Source: Streptomyces sp. H39-S7 (GTDB lineage: Bacteria > Actinomycetota > Actinomycetes > Streptomycetales > Streptomycetaceae). From it: a DNA stretch of 64,000 nt. The stretch is taken from assembly GCF_027158205.1 (NCBI RefSeq), contig NZ_JAPVLU010000043.1, positions 1-64,000 of the forward strand, read 5' to 3'. The notes below the pieces were generated by a model, which had not been told where the DNA came from, did no database searches, and was given only the letters and a program-made list of their open reading frames with translations. Position numbers and translations under genes: made by a program. Of the stretch, positions 34,863 to 43,567 are shown one piece after another (position 1 is the first letter of the stretch; each line of letters starts with the position of its first letter).

Positions 34863-35819
34863 GTGAGGGACACACGAGAGAGCCGGCTTCTGCTGGTGCT
34901 GTTGATCGCGATCGCGTTCGCACTGATCACCGTGGATATTCGGGGCGGCGAGCAGTCACCGATGGACGGCCCCCGACAGGCGGCGGCCTCGGCCTTCGGA
35001 CCTGTCGAAAAGGGTGTGGCGTCCGCCGTCGACCCGGTCGGCAACGCGATCTCCGCGGTGCGCGACTCCGGCGGCCGGCACAGCACCATCAGCCGCCTGG
35101 AACGCGAGAACGCGGAGCTCAAACAGCAGCTCGGCAGCAAGGACGTCACCCGCAACAAGGCCCGCGAGCTGGACCAGCTCCTGAAGACCGCCGGAGCCGG
35201 CCAGTACGCGATCAAGGGCGCTCAGATCATCGCCATAGGGGCCGCCCAGGGATTCTCCTGGACGGTCACCATCGACGCCGGAAGCGCTGACGGCGTCCTC
35301 CGCGACCAGACCGTCATCAACGGCGAGGGCCTGGTCGGACGGGTCACCACCGTCGGAGCCTCCACCGCCACCGTGCTGCTCGCCAACGACCCGGACTTCA
35401 CTGTCGGGACCCGGATGGAGGGCTCGATGGAACTGGGCTTCGCCACCGGCCAGGGCGACCGGCCGATGCGCGTCCAGCTGCTCAACGGCAAGGCCAAGGT
35501 CAAGAAGGGCGACCGGATGGTCACCTTCGGCTCCCAGGCCGGCAAGCCGTTCGTACCCGGCGTGCCGGTCGGCAGGGTCGTCGCGATCGACCCGTCCGCG
35601 GGCAGCCTGACCCGTACGGTCCAGGTCGAGCCGTTCGTCGGGTTCTCCCGGCTCGACATCGTCGGCGTCGTCGTCGAGGGCCCGCGCACCGACCCGCGCG
35701 ACAGTGTGCTGCCGGCCAAGCCCACGCCTTCGCCCACCGCGGCCAAGGTCACCACCCCGCCGGCGCGGAAGCCGGGCGCGCCGCCCACCGGTGCGTCCCC
35801 CAGCACCACCAGGAGCTGA
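34863..35819 (+). CDS. mreC: Rod-shape-determining protein MreC
   Basis: 318-aa bitopic membrane protein, part of the elongation/spore-wall complex with MreB, MreD, PBP2 and RodA. One N-terminal helix (about 8-24), a coiled coil (about 75-105, ISRLERENAELKQQLGSKD) and two beta-barrel domains in the periplasm-like space (GFSWTVTIDAGSADGV to EPFVGFSRLDIVGVVVE). It ends in a Pro/Thr/Ala-rich tail of about 50 residues not present in E. coli MreC. GTG start. MreD begins 2 nt after the stop. Confidence 0.95.
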   Translation: MRDTRESRLLLVLLIAIAFALITVDIRGGEQSPMDGPRQAAASAFGPVEKGVASAVDPVGNAISAVRDSGGRHSTISRLERENAELKQQLGSKDVTRNKARELDQLLKTAGAGQYAIKGAQIIAIGAAQGFSWTVTIDAGSADGVLRDQTVINGEGLVGRVTTVGASTATVLLANDPDFTVGTRMEGSMELGFATGQGDRPMRVQLLNGKAKVKKGDRMVTFGSQAGKPFVPGVPVGRVVAIDPSAGSLTRTVQVEPFVGFSRLDIVGVVVEGPRTDPRDSVLPAKPTPSPTAAKVTTPPARKPGAPPTGASPSTTRS

Positions 35820-35821
35820 CC

Positions 35822-36451
35822 ATGCGACTCAACCGGATCCTGCTCTCCACCGTGCTGGTCGTCGTCGCGATGGTCGTCCAGGTCAGCGTGCTGGCCCGGC
35901 TGCACCTGCCCGGTGCGGTGCCCGACCTGCTGCTGCTCACCGTGCTCGGCCTCGCGCTGACCTACGGCCACGTCGGCGGCGCCCTGGTCGGCTTCGGCGC
36001 CGGCCTGCTCGCCGACCTGGCACCGCCCGCCGATCACGCCGTGGGCCGGTACGCGCTCGTGCTCTGCGTCATCGGCTACCTGGCGGGCCTCGCCAAGCCC
36101 GAGACCGGGCAGCTGCGGACCGCCGCCATGCCGATGCTCGTCGTCGTCACGGCGGCGATCGGCGGCACCCTGCTCTACGCGGGCGTCGGCGCCCTGGTCG
36201 GCGACACCGCCGGGGCCCACGTGGGTCTCGCCAAGCTGCTGTTCACCGCGGCCGTCTACGACCTGCTGCTCGCGCCGTTCATCGTCCCGCTGGTGATGGC
36301 ACTGGCCAGACGCTTCGACAGCGACCCGATCGCCGAGGACGCCGCCGGCGGCTACGGCAGCCGCGTCGGCGGCCAGCGCGCGAGCCTGCTCGGCCGGACC
36401 GGCCGCGGGGGCCGTATCGCCTCCTTCGCCAAGGGGGGCCGCAGGCTGTGA
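35822..36451 (+). CDS. mreD: Rod-shape-determining protein MreD
   Basis: 209-aa integral membrane protein with about five helices (ILLSTVLVVVAMVVQVSVLAR, key part TVLVVVAMVVQVSVLA; DLLLLTVLGLALTYG; GFGAGLLADLAPPADHAVGRYA). It bridges MreC and the RodA/PBP2 synthase. The family signature GLLADLAPP...G-R is present. The C-terminal about 40 residues are a basic, glycine-rich tail (GRTGRGGRIASFAKGGRR). It starts 2 nt after mreC and PBP2 follows 51 nt later: tight operon. Confidence 0.93.
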   Translation: MRLNRILLSTVLVVVAMVVQVSVLARLHLPGAVPDLLLLTVLGLALTYGHVGGALVGFGAGLLADLAPPADHAVGRYALVLCVIGYLAGLAKPETGQLRTAAMPMLVVVTAAIGGTLLYAGVGALVGDTAGAHVGLAKLLFTAAVYDLLLAPFIVPLVMALARRFDSDPIAEDAAGGYGSRVGGQRASLLGRTGRGGRIASFAKGGRRL

Positions 36452-36502
36452 CCGCCCGTCCCCCGCGCACCACCCCTTACGTGAGGAAGGACTCGCGCGC
36501 TG

Positions 36503-38728
36503 ATGTCTAACATCCCCGAGACCGGCCGCACCTCCCGTGTCACGATCCGCCTGGTCATCCTGCAGATCCTCGTCTTCTCGCTGCTGCTCACCCTCGGCGG
36601 ACGCCTGTGGTACCTGCAGATCCGCAACGGTGACGAGTACACCGAGAAGGCCGCCAGCAACCACATCCAGCAGGTCGTCTCCCCCGCGATCCGCGGGTCG
36701 ATCCTGGACGCGCGCGGTGTGCCCCTCGCCGACAACGAGACCCGGCTGGTGGTCTCCACCAGCCGCACCGAGCTGCTGAAGCAGAAGGACGACGGCAAAG
36801 CCGTCCTGACCCGGCTCGCGGCGGTGCTGGGCCTGCCGGCAGCCGACGTCATCGCCAAGGTCCGGCTCTGCGACTCCAAGACCCCCCAGCCCTGCTGGAA
36901 CGGATCGCCCTACCAGCCGATCCCGATCACCGACAAGGCCACCACCCAGCAGGCCCTGCAGATCATGGAGCGCCGCGAGGACTTCCCCGGTGTGACGGCC
37001 GAGCCGACCGCGGTCCGCCGCTACCCGGCGCCGAGCAAGGCCAACGCCTCCCAGGTCCTCGGATACCTCTCGCCCGTCACGGACGACGAGATCACCGTCT
37101 CCCAGAAGGACGGCAACACCCCGCTGCTCCGCTCCGACCAGGTCGGCCGCTCCGGACTGGAGCGTCAGTACGACTCGGCGCTGCGCGGCAAGGCCGGCGT
37201 GACCCGCTACGAGGTGGACAACCTCGGCCGGGTGATCGGCAAGGCGGGCGACACCCCGGCGGAATCCGGGGCCAACCTGGTGACCAGCATCGACTCGCGG
37301 GTCCAGGCCGTCGCCGAGAAGGAGCTGAACGCGGCGATGCTGGACGCCCGCAAGACCTTGGACAAGGTCACGGGCGTCAACTACAAGGCCGACTCGGGCG
37401 CGGTCACGGTCATGGACGTGCACACCGGCCAGATCGTCGCGATGGCCAGTGCCCCGACGTACGACCCGAACGCGTGGGTCGGCGGCATCTCGCCGGCCGA
37501 CTACAAGAACCTGACCGGCAAGGAATCCAACTACCCGCTGCTGAACCGGGCCATCCAGGGTCTGTCGGCGCCCGGCTCGACCTTCAAGGTGATCTCGACG
37601 TCGGCGGCCGTCAACGCCGGGTACGCGCTCGACGGCGCTTACCCCTGCACCTCGTCGATGACCATCGGCGGCCGCGTGTTCAAGAACTTCGAGGGGGAGA
37701 GCTTCGGCTCGATCAACCTCGGCAAGGCGCTGGAGATCTCCTGCGACACCGTGTTCTACGGCCTGTCGTACAACCAGTGGTTGGCGGACGGCGGCACCAA
37801 GCCCAAGAACCCCAAGGACTTCTTCTACAAGACCGCCCACCAGTTCGGCCTCGGGGCGAAGACCGGCATCGACCTGCCGGGCGAGGTCAAGGGCCGGGTC
37901 CCCGACCGCCAGTGGAAGCAGGCCTACTACGAGGCCAACGTGGACTACTGGTGCCGCGAGGGGAAGACCAACAAGCAGGACTATGCGACGCAGATCGCCC
38001 GCGAGAACTGCGTGGACGGCAATGTGATGCGCGCCGGTGACTCGGTCAACTTCGCCATCGGCCAGGGCGACACCCTGGTCACCCCGGTCCAGATGGCGCG
38101 GATCTACGCGGCCCTCGCCAATGGCGGCACGCTCTACCAGCCGACCATAGGGAAGGCGATCGTCAGCGCCGACGGCAAGACAGTCAAGCCCATCGCGCCC
38201 AAGGCCACCGGCAAACTGCCGGACAGCGCCGAGACCCTGAAGTACATCAACCAGGCGACCGCGGGCGTCGTGACCAGCGGTACCGCCGCCTGGCGCTTCG
38301 GCGGCTGGCCGCAGGACAAGATCCAGCTGCACGCCAAGACCGGCACCGCCGAGGTCGACGGCAAGCAGACGACGTCCTGGCTGACGACGTACACCAAGGA
38401 CTACGCGATCGTCATGACGATCTCGCAGGGCGGCACCGGCTCCGGCGGCTCCGGCCCCGCGATCCGCAAGATCTACGAGGCGATGTACGGCATCCAGCCC
38501 AACGGCTCGATCGACAGTAAGAAAGCACTGCTGCCGACCCCCGAGACGAAGCTGCCGAAGTTCAGCGACGACGGCTCCGCCGTCCAGGCCGCGGCCCCCG
38601 CTGCCCCCGCGACCAACACTGCCCCGTCGTCCGGCGCACCCGCGGCGCCCGCCGGCGGCCCGGTCCTCGCCGCGCTCACTCCCGGGCGCGACGACAGGCT
38701 CCTGCTGGGCCGGAGGTACGTCTCATGA
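36503..38728 (+). CDS. mrdA: Penicillin-binding protein 2, class B transpeptidase
   Basis: 741-aa monofunctional D,D-transpeptidase. One N-terminal helix (about 13-33) anchors it; a PBP dimerization/pedestal domain (about 50-230) precedes the transpeptidase domain. The active-site serine is Ser359 in STFK, and KTGTAEV begins at Lys612. A C-terminal Ala/Pro-rich segment of about 70 residues follows. It cross-links peptidoglycan made by its partner RodA, whose start codon overlaps its stop by 4 nt (ATGA). Beta-lactam target. Confidence 0.96.
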   Translation: MSNIPETGRTSRVTIRLVILQILVFSLLLTLGGRLWYLQIRNGDEYTEKAASNHIQQVVSPAIRGSILDARGVPLADNETRLVVSTSRTELLKQKDDGKAVLTRLAAVLGLPAADVIAKVRLCDSKTPQPCWNGSPYQPIPITDKATTQQALQIMERREDFPGVTAEPTAVRRYPAPSKANASQVLGYLSPVTDDEITVSQKDGNTPLLRSDQVGRSGLERQYDSALRGKAGVTRYEVDNLGRVIGKAGDTPAESGANLVTSIDSRVQAVAEKELNAAMLDARKTLDKVTGVNYKADSGAVTVMDVHTGQIVAMASAPTYDPNAWVGGISPADYKNLTGKESNYPLLNRAIQGLSAPGSTFKVISTSAAVNAGYALDGAYPCTSSMTIGGRVFKNFEGESFGSINLGKALEISCDTVFYGLSYNQWLADGGTKPKNPKDFFYKTAHQFGLGAKTGIDLPGEVKGRVPDRQWKQAYYEANVDYWCREGKTNKQDYATQIARENCVDGNVMRAGDSVNFAIGQGDTLVTPVQMARIYAALANGGTLYQPTIGKAIVSADGKTVKPIAPKATGKLPDSAETLKYINQATAGVVTSGTAAWRFGGWPQDKIQLHAKTGTAEVDGKQTTSWLTTYTKDYAIVMTISQGGTGSGGSGPAIRKIYEAMYGIQPNGSIDSKKALLPTPETKLPKFSDDGSAVQAAAPAAPATNTAPSSGAPAAPAGGPVLAALTPGRDDRLLLGRRYVS

Positions 38729-39921
38729 CCGCCAGCGGCTACACCATCCGCCGCTTCACCCCGGAACGCAGCACCCTGGGCAAACTGCTCGCCCGGGACT
38801 CGATACTGCGCCGGATGGACTGGGTCCTGCTGGGCTCGGCGCTCGCGCTGTCCGGGATCGGCACCCTGCTCGTGTACTCGGCGACCCGCGGGCGCACCAG
38901 CCTCACCCACGGCGACCAGTACTACTTCCTGCTGCGGCACCTGATGAACACCGGCATCGGCCTCGCCCTCGCCGCGGGCGTCGTGGCGCTGGGACACCGC
39001 AGGCTGCGCGGCGCCGTGCCGGTGCTCTACGTGATCTCGGTGCTGCTGATCCTGTCGGTGCTCAGCCCGCTGGGCACCACGATCAACGGCGCCCACTCGT
39101 GGATCGTGATCGGGGGCGGCTTCTCGCTCCAGCCGTCCGAGTTCGTGAAGATCACCATCATCCTGACCATGGCGATGCTGCTGTCGGCGCGGGTGGACGC
39201 GGGCGACCGCGTGCACCCCGGCCACCGCACCGTCCTCCAGGCGCTGGCCTGGGCCGCGCTGCCCATCGCGATCATCATGCTGATGCCGGACCTCGGCTCG
39301 GTGATGGTCATGGCGGTGATCATCCTCGGCGTGCTGCTCGCCTCCGGCGCCTCGAACCGCTGGGTGCTGGGCCTGATCTCGGCGGGTGCGGTCGGCGCCG
39401 GGCTGATCTGGCAGCTCGGGGTGCTCGACAAGTACCAGGTCGACCGGTTCGCGGCGTTCGCCAACCCCGCCCTGGACCCGGCGGGCGTCGGCTACAACAC
39501 CCACCAGGCGCTCATCGCGATCGGTTCCGGCGGCCTGTTCGGCAAGGGGCTCTTCCACGGCAGCCAGACCACCGGCCAGTTCGTGCCCGAGCAGCAGACC
39601 GACTTCGTCTTCACGGTCGCCGGTGAGGAACTCGGCTTCATGGGGGCCGCCGCGATCATTATCCTGCTCGGGCTCATCGTCTGGCGGGCCTGCACGATCG
39701 CCCGCAGCGCCACCGACCTGTACGGCACGATCGTGGCCGCCGGCATCGTCGCCTGGTTCGCGTTCCAGGCGTTCGAGAACATCGGGATGACGCTGGGCAT
39801 CATGCCGGTCGCCGGGCTGCCGCTGCCCTTCGTGTCCTACGGCGGCTCGTCGATGTTCGCGATCTGGGTCGCCATCGGACTGCTCCAGGCGGTCCGGATG
39901 CAGCGCCCCATGTCCGCCTGA
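38725..39921 (+). CDS. rodA: RodA/FtsW/SpoVE-family peptidoglycan glycosyltransferase
   Basis: 398-aa SEDS protein with about ten helices that polymerizes lipid II into glycan strands. Signature residues are near NGAHSWIVIGGGFSLQPSEF and QTDFVFTVAGEELGFMG, with GIMPVAGLPLPFVSYGGSSM at the end. It works with the PBP2 encoded directly upstream, coupled through an ATGA overlap. Known as Sfr in S. coelicolor. The operon ends in a strong terminator. Confidence 0.96.
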   Translation: MTASGYTIRRFTPERSTLGKLLARDSILRRMDWVLLGSALALSGIGTLLVYSATRGRTSLTHGDQYYFLLRHLMNTGIGLALAAGVVALGHRRLRGAVPVLYVISVLLILSVLSPLGTTINGAHSWIVIGGGFSLQPSEFVKITIILTMAMLLSARVDAGDRVHPGHRTVLQALAWAALPIAIIMLMPDLGSVMVMAVIILGVLLASGASNRWVLGLISAGAVGAGLIWQLGVLDKYQVDRFAAFANPALDPAGVGYNTHQALIAIGSGGLFGKGLFHGSQTTGQFVPEQQTDFVFTVAGEELGFMGAAAIIILLGLIVWRACTIARSATDLYGTIVAAGIVAWFAFQAFENIGMTLGIMPVAGLPLPFVSYGGSSMFAIWVAIGLLQAVRMQRPMSA

Positions 39922-39923
39922 AC

Positions 39924-39959
39924 CCTGCCACCGGCCGGTCCGATCCGGCCGGTGGCAGG
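39924..39959 (+). terminator. Terminator after the mre operon
   Basis: Perfect 15-bp stem (39924-39938/39945-39959) with a 6-nt loop immediately after the rodA stop. Confidence 0.9.
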
Positions 39960-39992
39960 TACCGCCCCATTGCCCGCGGCGGAAGCCGCCAC

Positions 39993-39998
39993 TACGTT
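39993..39998 (+). promoter_or_regulatory. -10 box TACGTT, leaderless start of CYTH-CHAD gene
   Basis: TACGTT ends 6 nt before the ATG at 40005; there is no RBS. Confidence 0.5.
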
Positions 39999-40004
39999 CC
40001 CTTC

Positions 40005-41525
40005 ATGGGCAAGCGTGTGCGGGAGACGGAGCGCAAGTACGAAGCGGACGGCCGGTTCGAGCAGCCCGACCTCACCGGGCTGCCCAAGGTCGCCGACAGC
40101 CGCGACCTGGATCCGGCGGAACTCGACGCCGTCTACTTCGACACCGAGGACCTGCGCCTCGCGACCCACCACATCACGCTGCGCCGCCGGACCGGCGGGG
40201 ACGACGCCGGCTGGCACCTGAAACTGCCGACGACCGAGGCCGACACCCGCACCGAGGTGCGGGCCCCGCTCGGGCGCGCGACCCGGACCGTTCCGTCGGA
40301 CCTGGCCGCCGAGGTGGCCGTGCACACCCGGGGAGAGCGGCTGATCCCCGTCGTGCGGCTCAAGAACCACCGCGAGCGCCGGCACCTGCTGGACGAGGCG
40401 GGGGAGCCGCTGGCGGAGATCGCGCACGACCACGTCACCGCGCAGCTTCTGGGAGCCGGCCCGGGGAACAAGGCCGTGGCGACCAGCTGGACCGAGTTCG
40501 AGGTCGAGCTCGTCGGCGGAAAGCCCGCGCTGCTGGACGCCGTCGAGCAGCGGCTGGCCGACGTGGGACTGCACCGTTCGGACTCGCCGTCCAAACTCGC
40601 CCGCGCCCTCGGCGACCGGCTGACGTCGGTGGCCGTGCCAACGGAACCGCCCGCCGAGATCCGCACCGTCGGCGACGCGGCGCTGGCCTATCTGCACGAG
40701 CAGCTGCGCGCGATCATCGCCCTCGACCCCGAGGTCCGGCGGGCGGAGCCCGACTCCGTGCACCAGATGCGGGTCGCGGCCCGGCGGGCGCGCAGCGCGC
40801 TGAAGACCTTCCGCAGGGAGCTGGACCGGGCCGTCACCGACCCGGTCGGCGTGGAGCTGAAGTGGCTCGGTGAGGTGCTGGGCACGGCACGCGACGGCGA
40901 GGTGGTGGCGGACCGGCTGGAGGTGCGGCTCGCCGAGCTCGACCCGACGTGGGTCGACGTTCCGCTGCGCCGGCGACTGGCCGCCCAGCACTCGACCGAG
41001 CAGGGCGAGGCGCACGACGCCGTGGTGCGGGTGCTGGGCGGCTCGCACTACTTCCGGGTGCTGGAGGCGGTCGAGGCGCTGCTCGCGGACCCGCCCCTCC
41101 TGGAGGGGGCGGAGCTGCCCGCGGCCCCGGGCCTGGAGCGGGCCGTCCGCCATGACCACCGCCGGCTGCGCAGGATGGTCGAGGCCGCCCTGGCCGCCGA
41201 ACCCGGCCTGGACCGGGATCTGGCCCTGCACGAGGCCCGCAAGGCGGCCAAGCGCGCCCGTTACTGCGCCGAGGCCGCCCGGCCGGTGCTCGGTGCCCCG
41301 GCGAAGAAGCACATCGCCCGGATGAAGGACCTCCAGGAGCTCCTGGGCGAGCACCAGGACAGCGTGATGTGCCGGGTGGTGATCACGCGCCTGGCCGAGG
41401 ACGCGGTCGCCGCAGGCGAGAGCGCCTTCCCGTACGGCGCGCTCGCCCAGCTGGAGCGGTTCCGCGCCCGGGAGATCGAAGAGCGGCTGCCCGAGGCCTG
41501 GCACCAGGCGGACCGCCCCCTCTGA
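40005..41525 (+). CDS. CYTH and CHAD domain protein
   Basis: 506-aa protein. The N-terminal CYTH domain (about 1-200) has the ExExK motif at Glu7-Glu9-Lys11 and hydrolyses or binds triphosphate compounds. The C-terminal CHAD domain (about 215-500) is a helical bundle with conserved His and Arg (VHQMRVAARRARSALKTF, LHEARKAAKRARYCAE) that binds polyphosphate. Together they suggest a polyphosphate-responsive triphosphatase; specificity not determined. Single gene between the mre terminator and the radical SAM gene, probably transcribed leaderless. Confidence 0.92.
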   Translation: MGKRVRETERKYEADGRFEQPDLTGLPKVADSRDLDPAELDAVYFDTEDLRLATHHITLRRRTGGDDAGWHLKLPTTEADTRTEVRAPLGRATRTVPSDLAAEVAVHTRGERLIPVVRLKNHRERRHLLDEAGEPLAEIAHDHVTAQLLGAGPGNKAVATSWTEFEVELVGGKPALLDAVEQRLADVGLHRSDSPSKLARALGDRLTSVAVPTEPPAEIRTVGDAALAYLHEQLRAIIALDPEVRRAEPDSVHQMRVAARRARSALKTFRRELDRAVTDPVGVELKWLGEVLGTARDGEVVADRLEVRLAELDPTWVDVPLRRRLAAQHSTEQGEAHDAVVRVLGGSHYFRVLEAVEALLADPPLLEGAELPAAPGLERAVRHDHRRLRRMVEAALAAEPGLDRDLALHEARKAAKRARYCAEAARPVLGAPAKKHIARMKDLQELLGEHQDSVMCRVVITRLAEDAVAAGESAFPYGALAQLERFRAREIEERLPEAWHQADRPL

Positions 41526-41603
41526 TCCGGGGCGGCGGGGACCGCCGCGAAGGCGCGCTAGTCTTGAGGGTCACCCCCTGCCCGCTGATGAAAGACATCT
41601 CTG

Positions 41604-43532
41604 ATGCCTGTCGAGTCGGTCTTCCCCCGTCTGGAAGCGCTTCTCCCGCACGTCCAGAAGCCCATTCAGTACGTCGGTGGGGAGCTGAACTCCACCGTCA
41701 AGCCGTGGGACTCCTGCGATGTGCGCTGGGCGCTGATGTACCCGGACGCGTACGAGGTCGGGCTCCCCAACCAGGGCGTCATGATCCTTTACGAGGTGCT
41801 GAACGAGCGCGAGGGCGTCCTCGCCGAGCGCACGTACAGCGTGTGGCCCGACCTGGAGGCCCTGATGCGCGAGCACCGGGTCCCGCAGTTCACGGTCGAC
41901 GCGCACCGTCCGGTCAAGGCGTTCGACGTGTTCGGCCTCAGCTTCTCCACGGAGCTGGGCTACACCAACATGCTGACCGCCCTGGACCTGGCGGGCATCC
42001 CGCTGGCGGCGGCCGACCGCACCCTCGACGACCCGATCGTCCTCGCCGGCGGCCACGCGGCCTTCAACCCCGAGCCGGTCGCGGAGTTCATCGACGCCGC
42101 GGTGATCGGCGACGGCGAGCAGGCCGTGCTGGCGATCACCGACATCATCCGCGCGTGGAAGGCCGAGGGCCGCCCCGGCGGCCGCGACGAGGTGCTCTTC
42201 CGGCTCGCGAAGACCGGCGGGGTCTACGTCCCGAAGTTCTACGACGTCGAGTACCTGGAGGACGGCCGGATTTCCCGTGTCGTCCCCAACCGCTCGGGCG
42301 TGCCGTGGCGCGTCTCCAAGCACACCGTCATGGACCTCGACGAGTGGCCCTACCCCAAGCAGCCCCTCGTCCCGCTCGCGGAGACCGTCCACGAGCGGAT
42401 GTCCGTCGAGATCTTCCGCGGCTGCACCCGCGGCTGCCGTTTCTGCCAGGCCGGCATGATCACGCGCCCCGTGCGGGAGCGAAGCATCACCGGCATCGGC
42501 GAGATGGTGGAGAAGGGCCTCAAGGCCACCGGCTTCGAGGAGGTCGGACTCCTCTCGCTGTCCTCCGCGGACCACAGCGAGATCGGTGAGATCGCCAAGG
42601 GCCTCGCCGACCGCTACACCGAGGACAAGATCGGCCTCTCCCTCCCGTCAACCCGCGTCGACGCCTTCAACATCGACCTCGCCAACGAACTGACCCGCAA
42701 CGGCCGCAGGTCGGGCCTGACGTTCGCCCCCGAGGGCGGCAGCGAGCGCATCCGCAAGGTCATCAACAAGATGGTCTCCGAAGAGGACCTGATCCGTACG
42801 GTCGCCACCGCGTACGGCAACGGCTGGCGCCAGGTGAAGCTGTACTTCATGGTCGGGCTCCCCACCGAGACCGACGAGGACGTCCTGCAGATCGCCGACA
42901 TGGCGCGCAACGTCATCCAGAAGGGCCGGGAGGTCACCGGGCAGAACGACATCCGCTGCACGGTCTCCATCGGCGGGTTCGTCCCCAAGCCGCACACCCC
43001 CTTCCAGTGGGCGGGCCAGCTCGGCGTCGACGAGACCGACGCGCGCCTCGGCAAGCTGCGCGATGCCATCCGCAACGACAAGAAGTACGGCCGCAACATC
43101 GGCTTCCGCTACCACGACGGCAAGCCCGGCATCGTCGAGGGCATGCTCTCCCGTGGCGACCGCCGCATCGGCGCGGTCATCCGCGCGGTGTACGAGGACG
43201 GCGGCCGCTTCGACGGCTGGCGCGAGCACTTCAGCTACGACCGCTGGATGCGAGCCGTCGACAAGGCCCTTCCCGGCACGGGCGTCGACCTGGACTGGTA
43301 CACCACGCGCGAGCGCACCGAGGAGGAGGTCCTGCCCTGGGACCATCTCGACTCGGGCCTCGACAAGGACTGGCTCTGGCAGGACTGGCAGGAGTCCCTC
43401 GACGAAACCGAGGTCGAGGACTGCCGCTGGACCCCCTGCTTCGACTGCGGCGTCTGCCCCCAACTGGACCTGGACATCCAGATCGGCCCGACGGGCAAGA
43501 AGCTGTTGCCTTTGACGGTCGTCAAGCAGTAG
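41604..43532 (+). CDS. TIGR03960-family B12-binding radical SAM protein
   Basis: 642-aa enzyme with an N-terminal cobalamin-binding-like Rossmann domain (about 50-190) and a radical SAM core with Cys274, Cys278 and Cys281 (CTRGCRFC) for the 4Fe-4S cluster. A C-terminal Cys-rich segment (about 605-622, CRWTPCFDCGVC) could bind a second cluster. TIGR03960 proteins usually neighbour TIGR03936, here 4.6 kb downstream. Substrate unknown. The TAG stop is followed by in-frame TAG and TAA backups. Leader of at least 40 nt. Confidence 0.9.
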   Translation: MPVESVFPRLEALLPHVQKPIQYVGGELNSTVKPWDSCDVRWALMYPDAYEVGLPNQGVMILYEVLNEREGVLAERTYSVWPDLEALMREHRVPQFTVDAHRPVKAFDVFGLSFSTELGYTNMLTALDLAGIPLAAADRTLDDPIVLAGGHAAFNPEPVAEFIDAAVIGDGEQAVLAITDIIRAWKAEGRPGGRDEVLFRLAKTGGVYVPKFYDVEYLEDGRISRVVPNRSGVPWRVSKHTVMDLDEWPYPKQPLVPLAETVHERMSVEIFRGCTRGCRFCQAGMITRPVRERSITGIGEMVEKGLKATGFEEVGLLSLSSADHSEIGEIAKGLADRYTEDKIGLSLPSTRVDAFNIDLANELTRNGRRSGLTFAPEGGSERIRKVINKMVSEEDLIRTVATAYGNGWRQVKLYFMVGLPTETDEDVLQIADMARNVIQKGREVTGQNDIRCTVSIGGFVPKPHTPFQWAGQLGVDETDARLGKLRDAIRNDKKYGRNIGFRYHDGKPGIVEGMLSRGDRRIGAVIRAVYEDGGRFDGWREHFSYDRWMRAVDKALPGTGVDLDWYTTRERTEEEVLPWDHLDSGLDKDWLWQDWQESLDETEVEDCRWTPCFDCGVCPQLDLDIQIGPTGKKLLPLTVVKQ

Positions 43533-43567
43533 CAGTAGCAGCAGTAACAGCGGCGGCGGTCGGCGCT

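Noticed and set aside
35222..38332. 1036-aa antisense ORF across mreC, mreD and PBP2
   Set aside because: Crosses three well-supported genes, low-complexity composition, no RBS; a codon-bias artefact.
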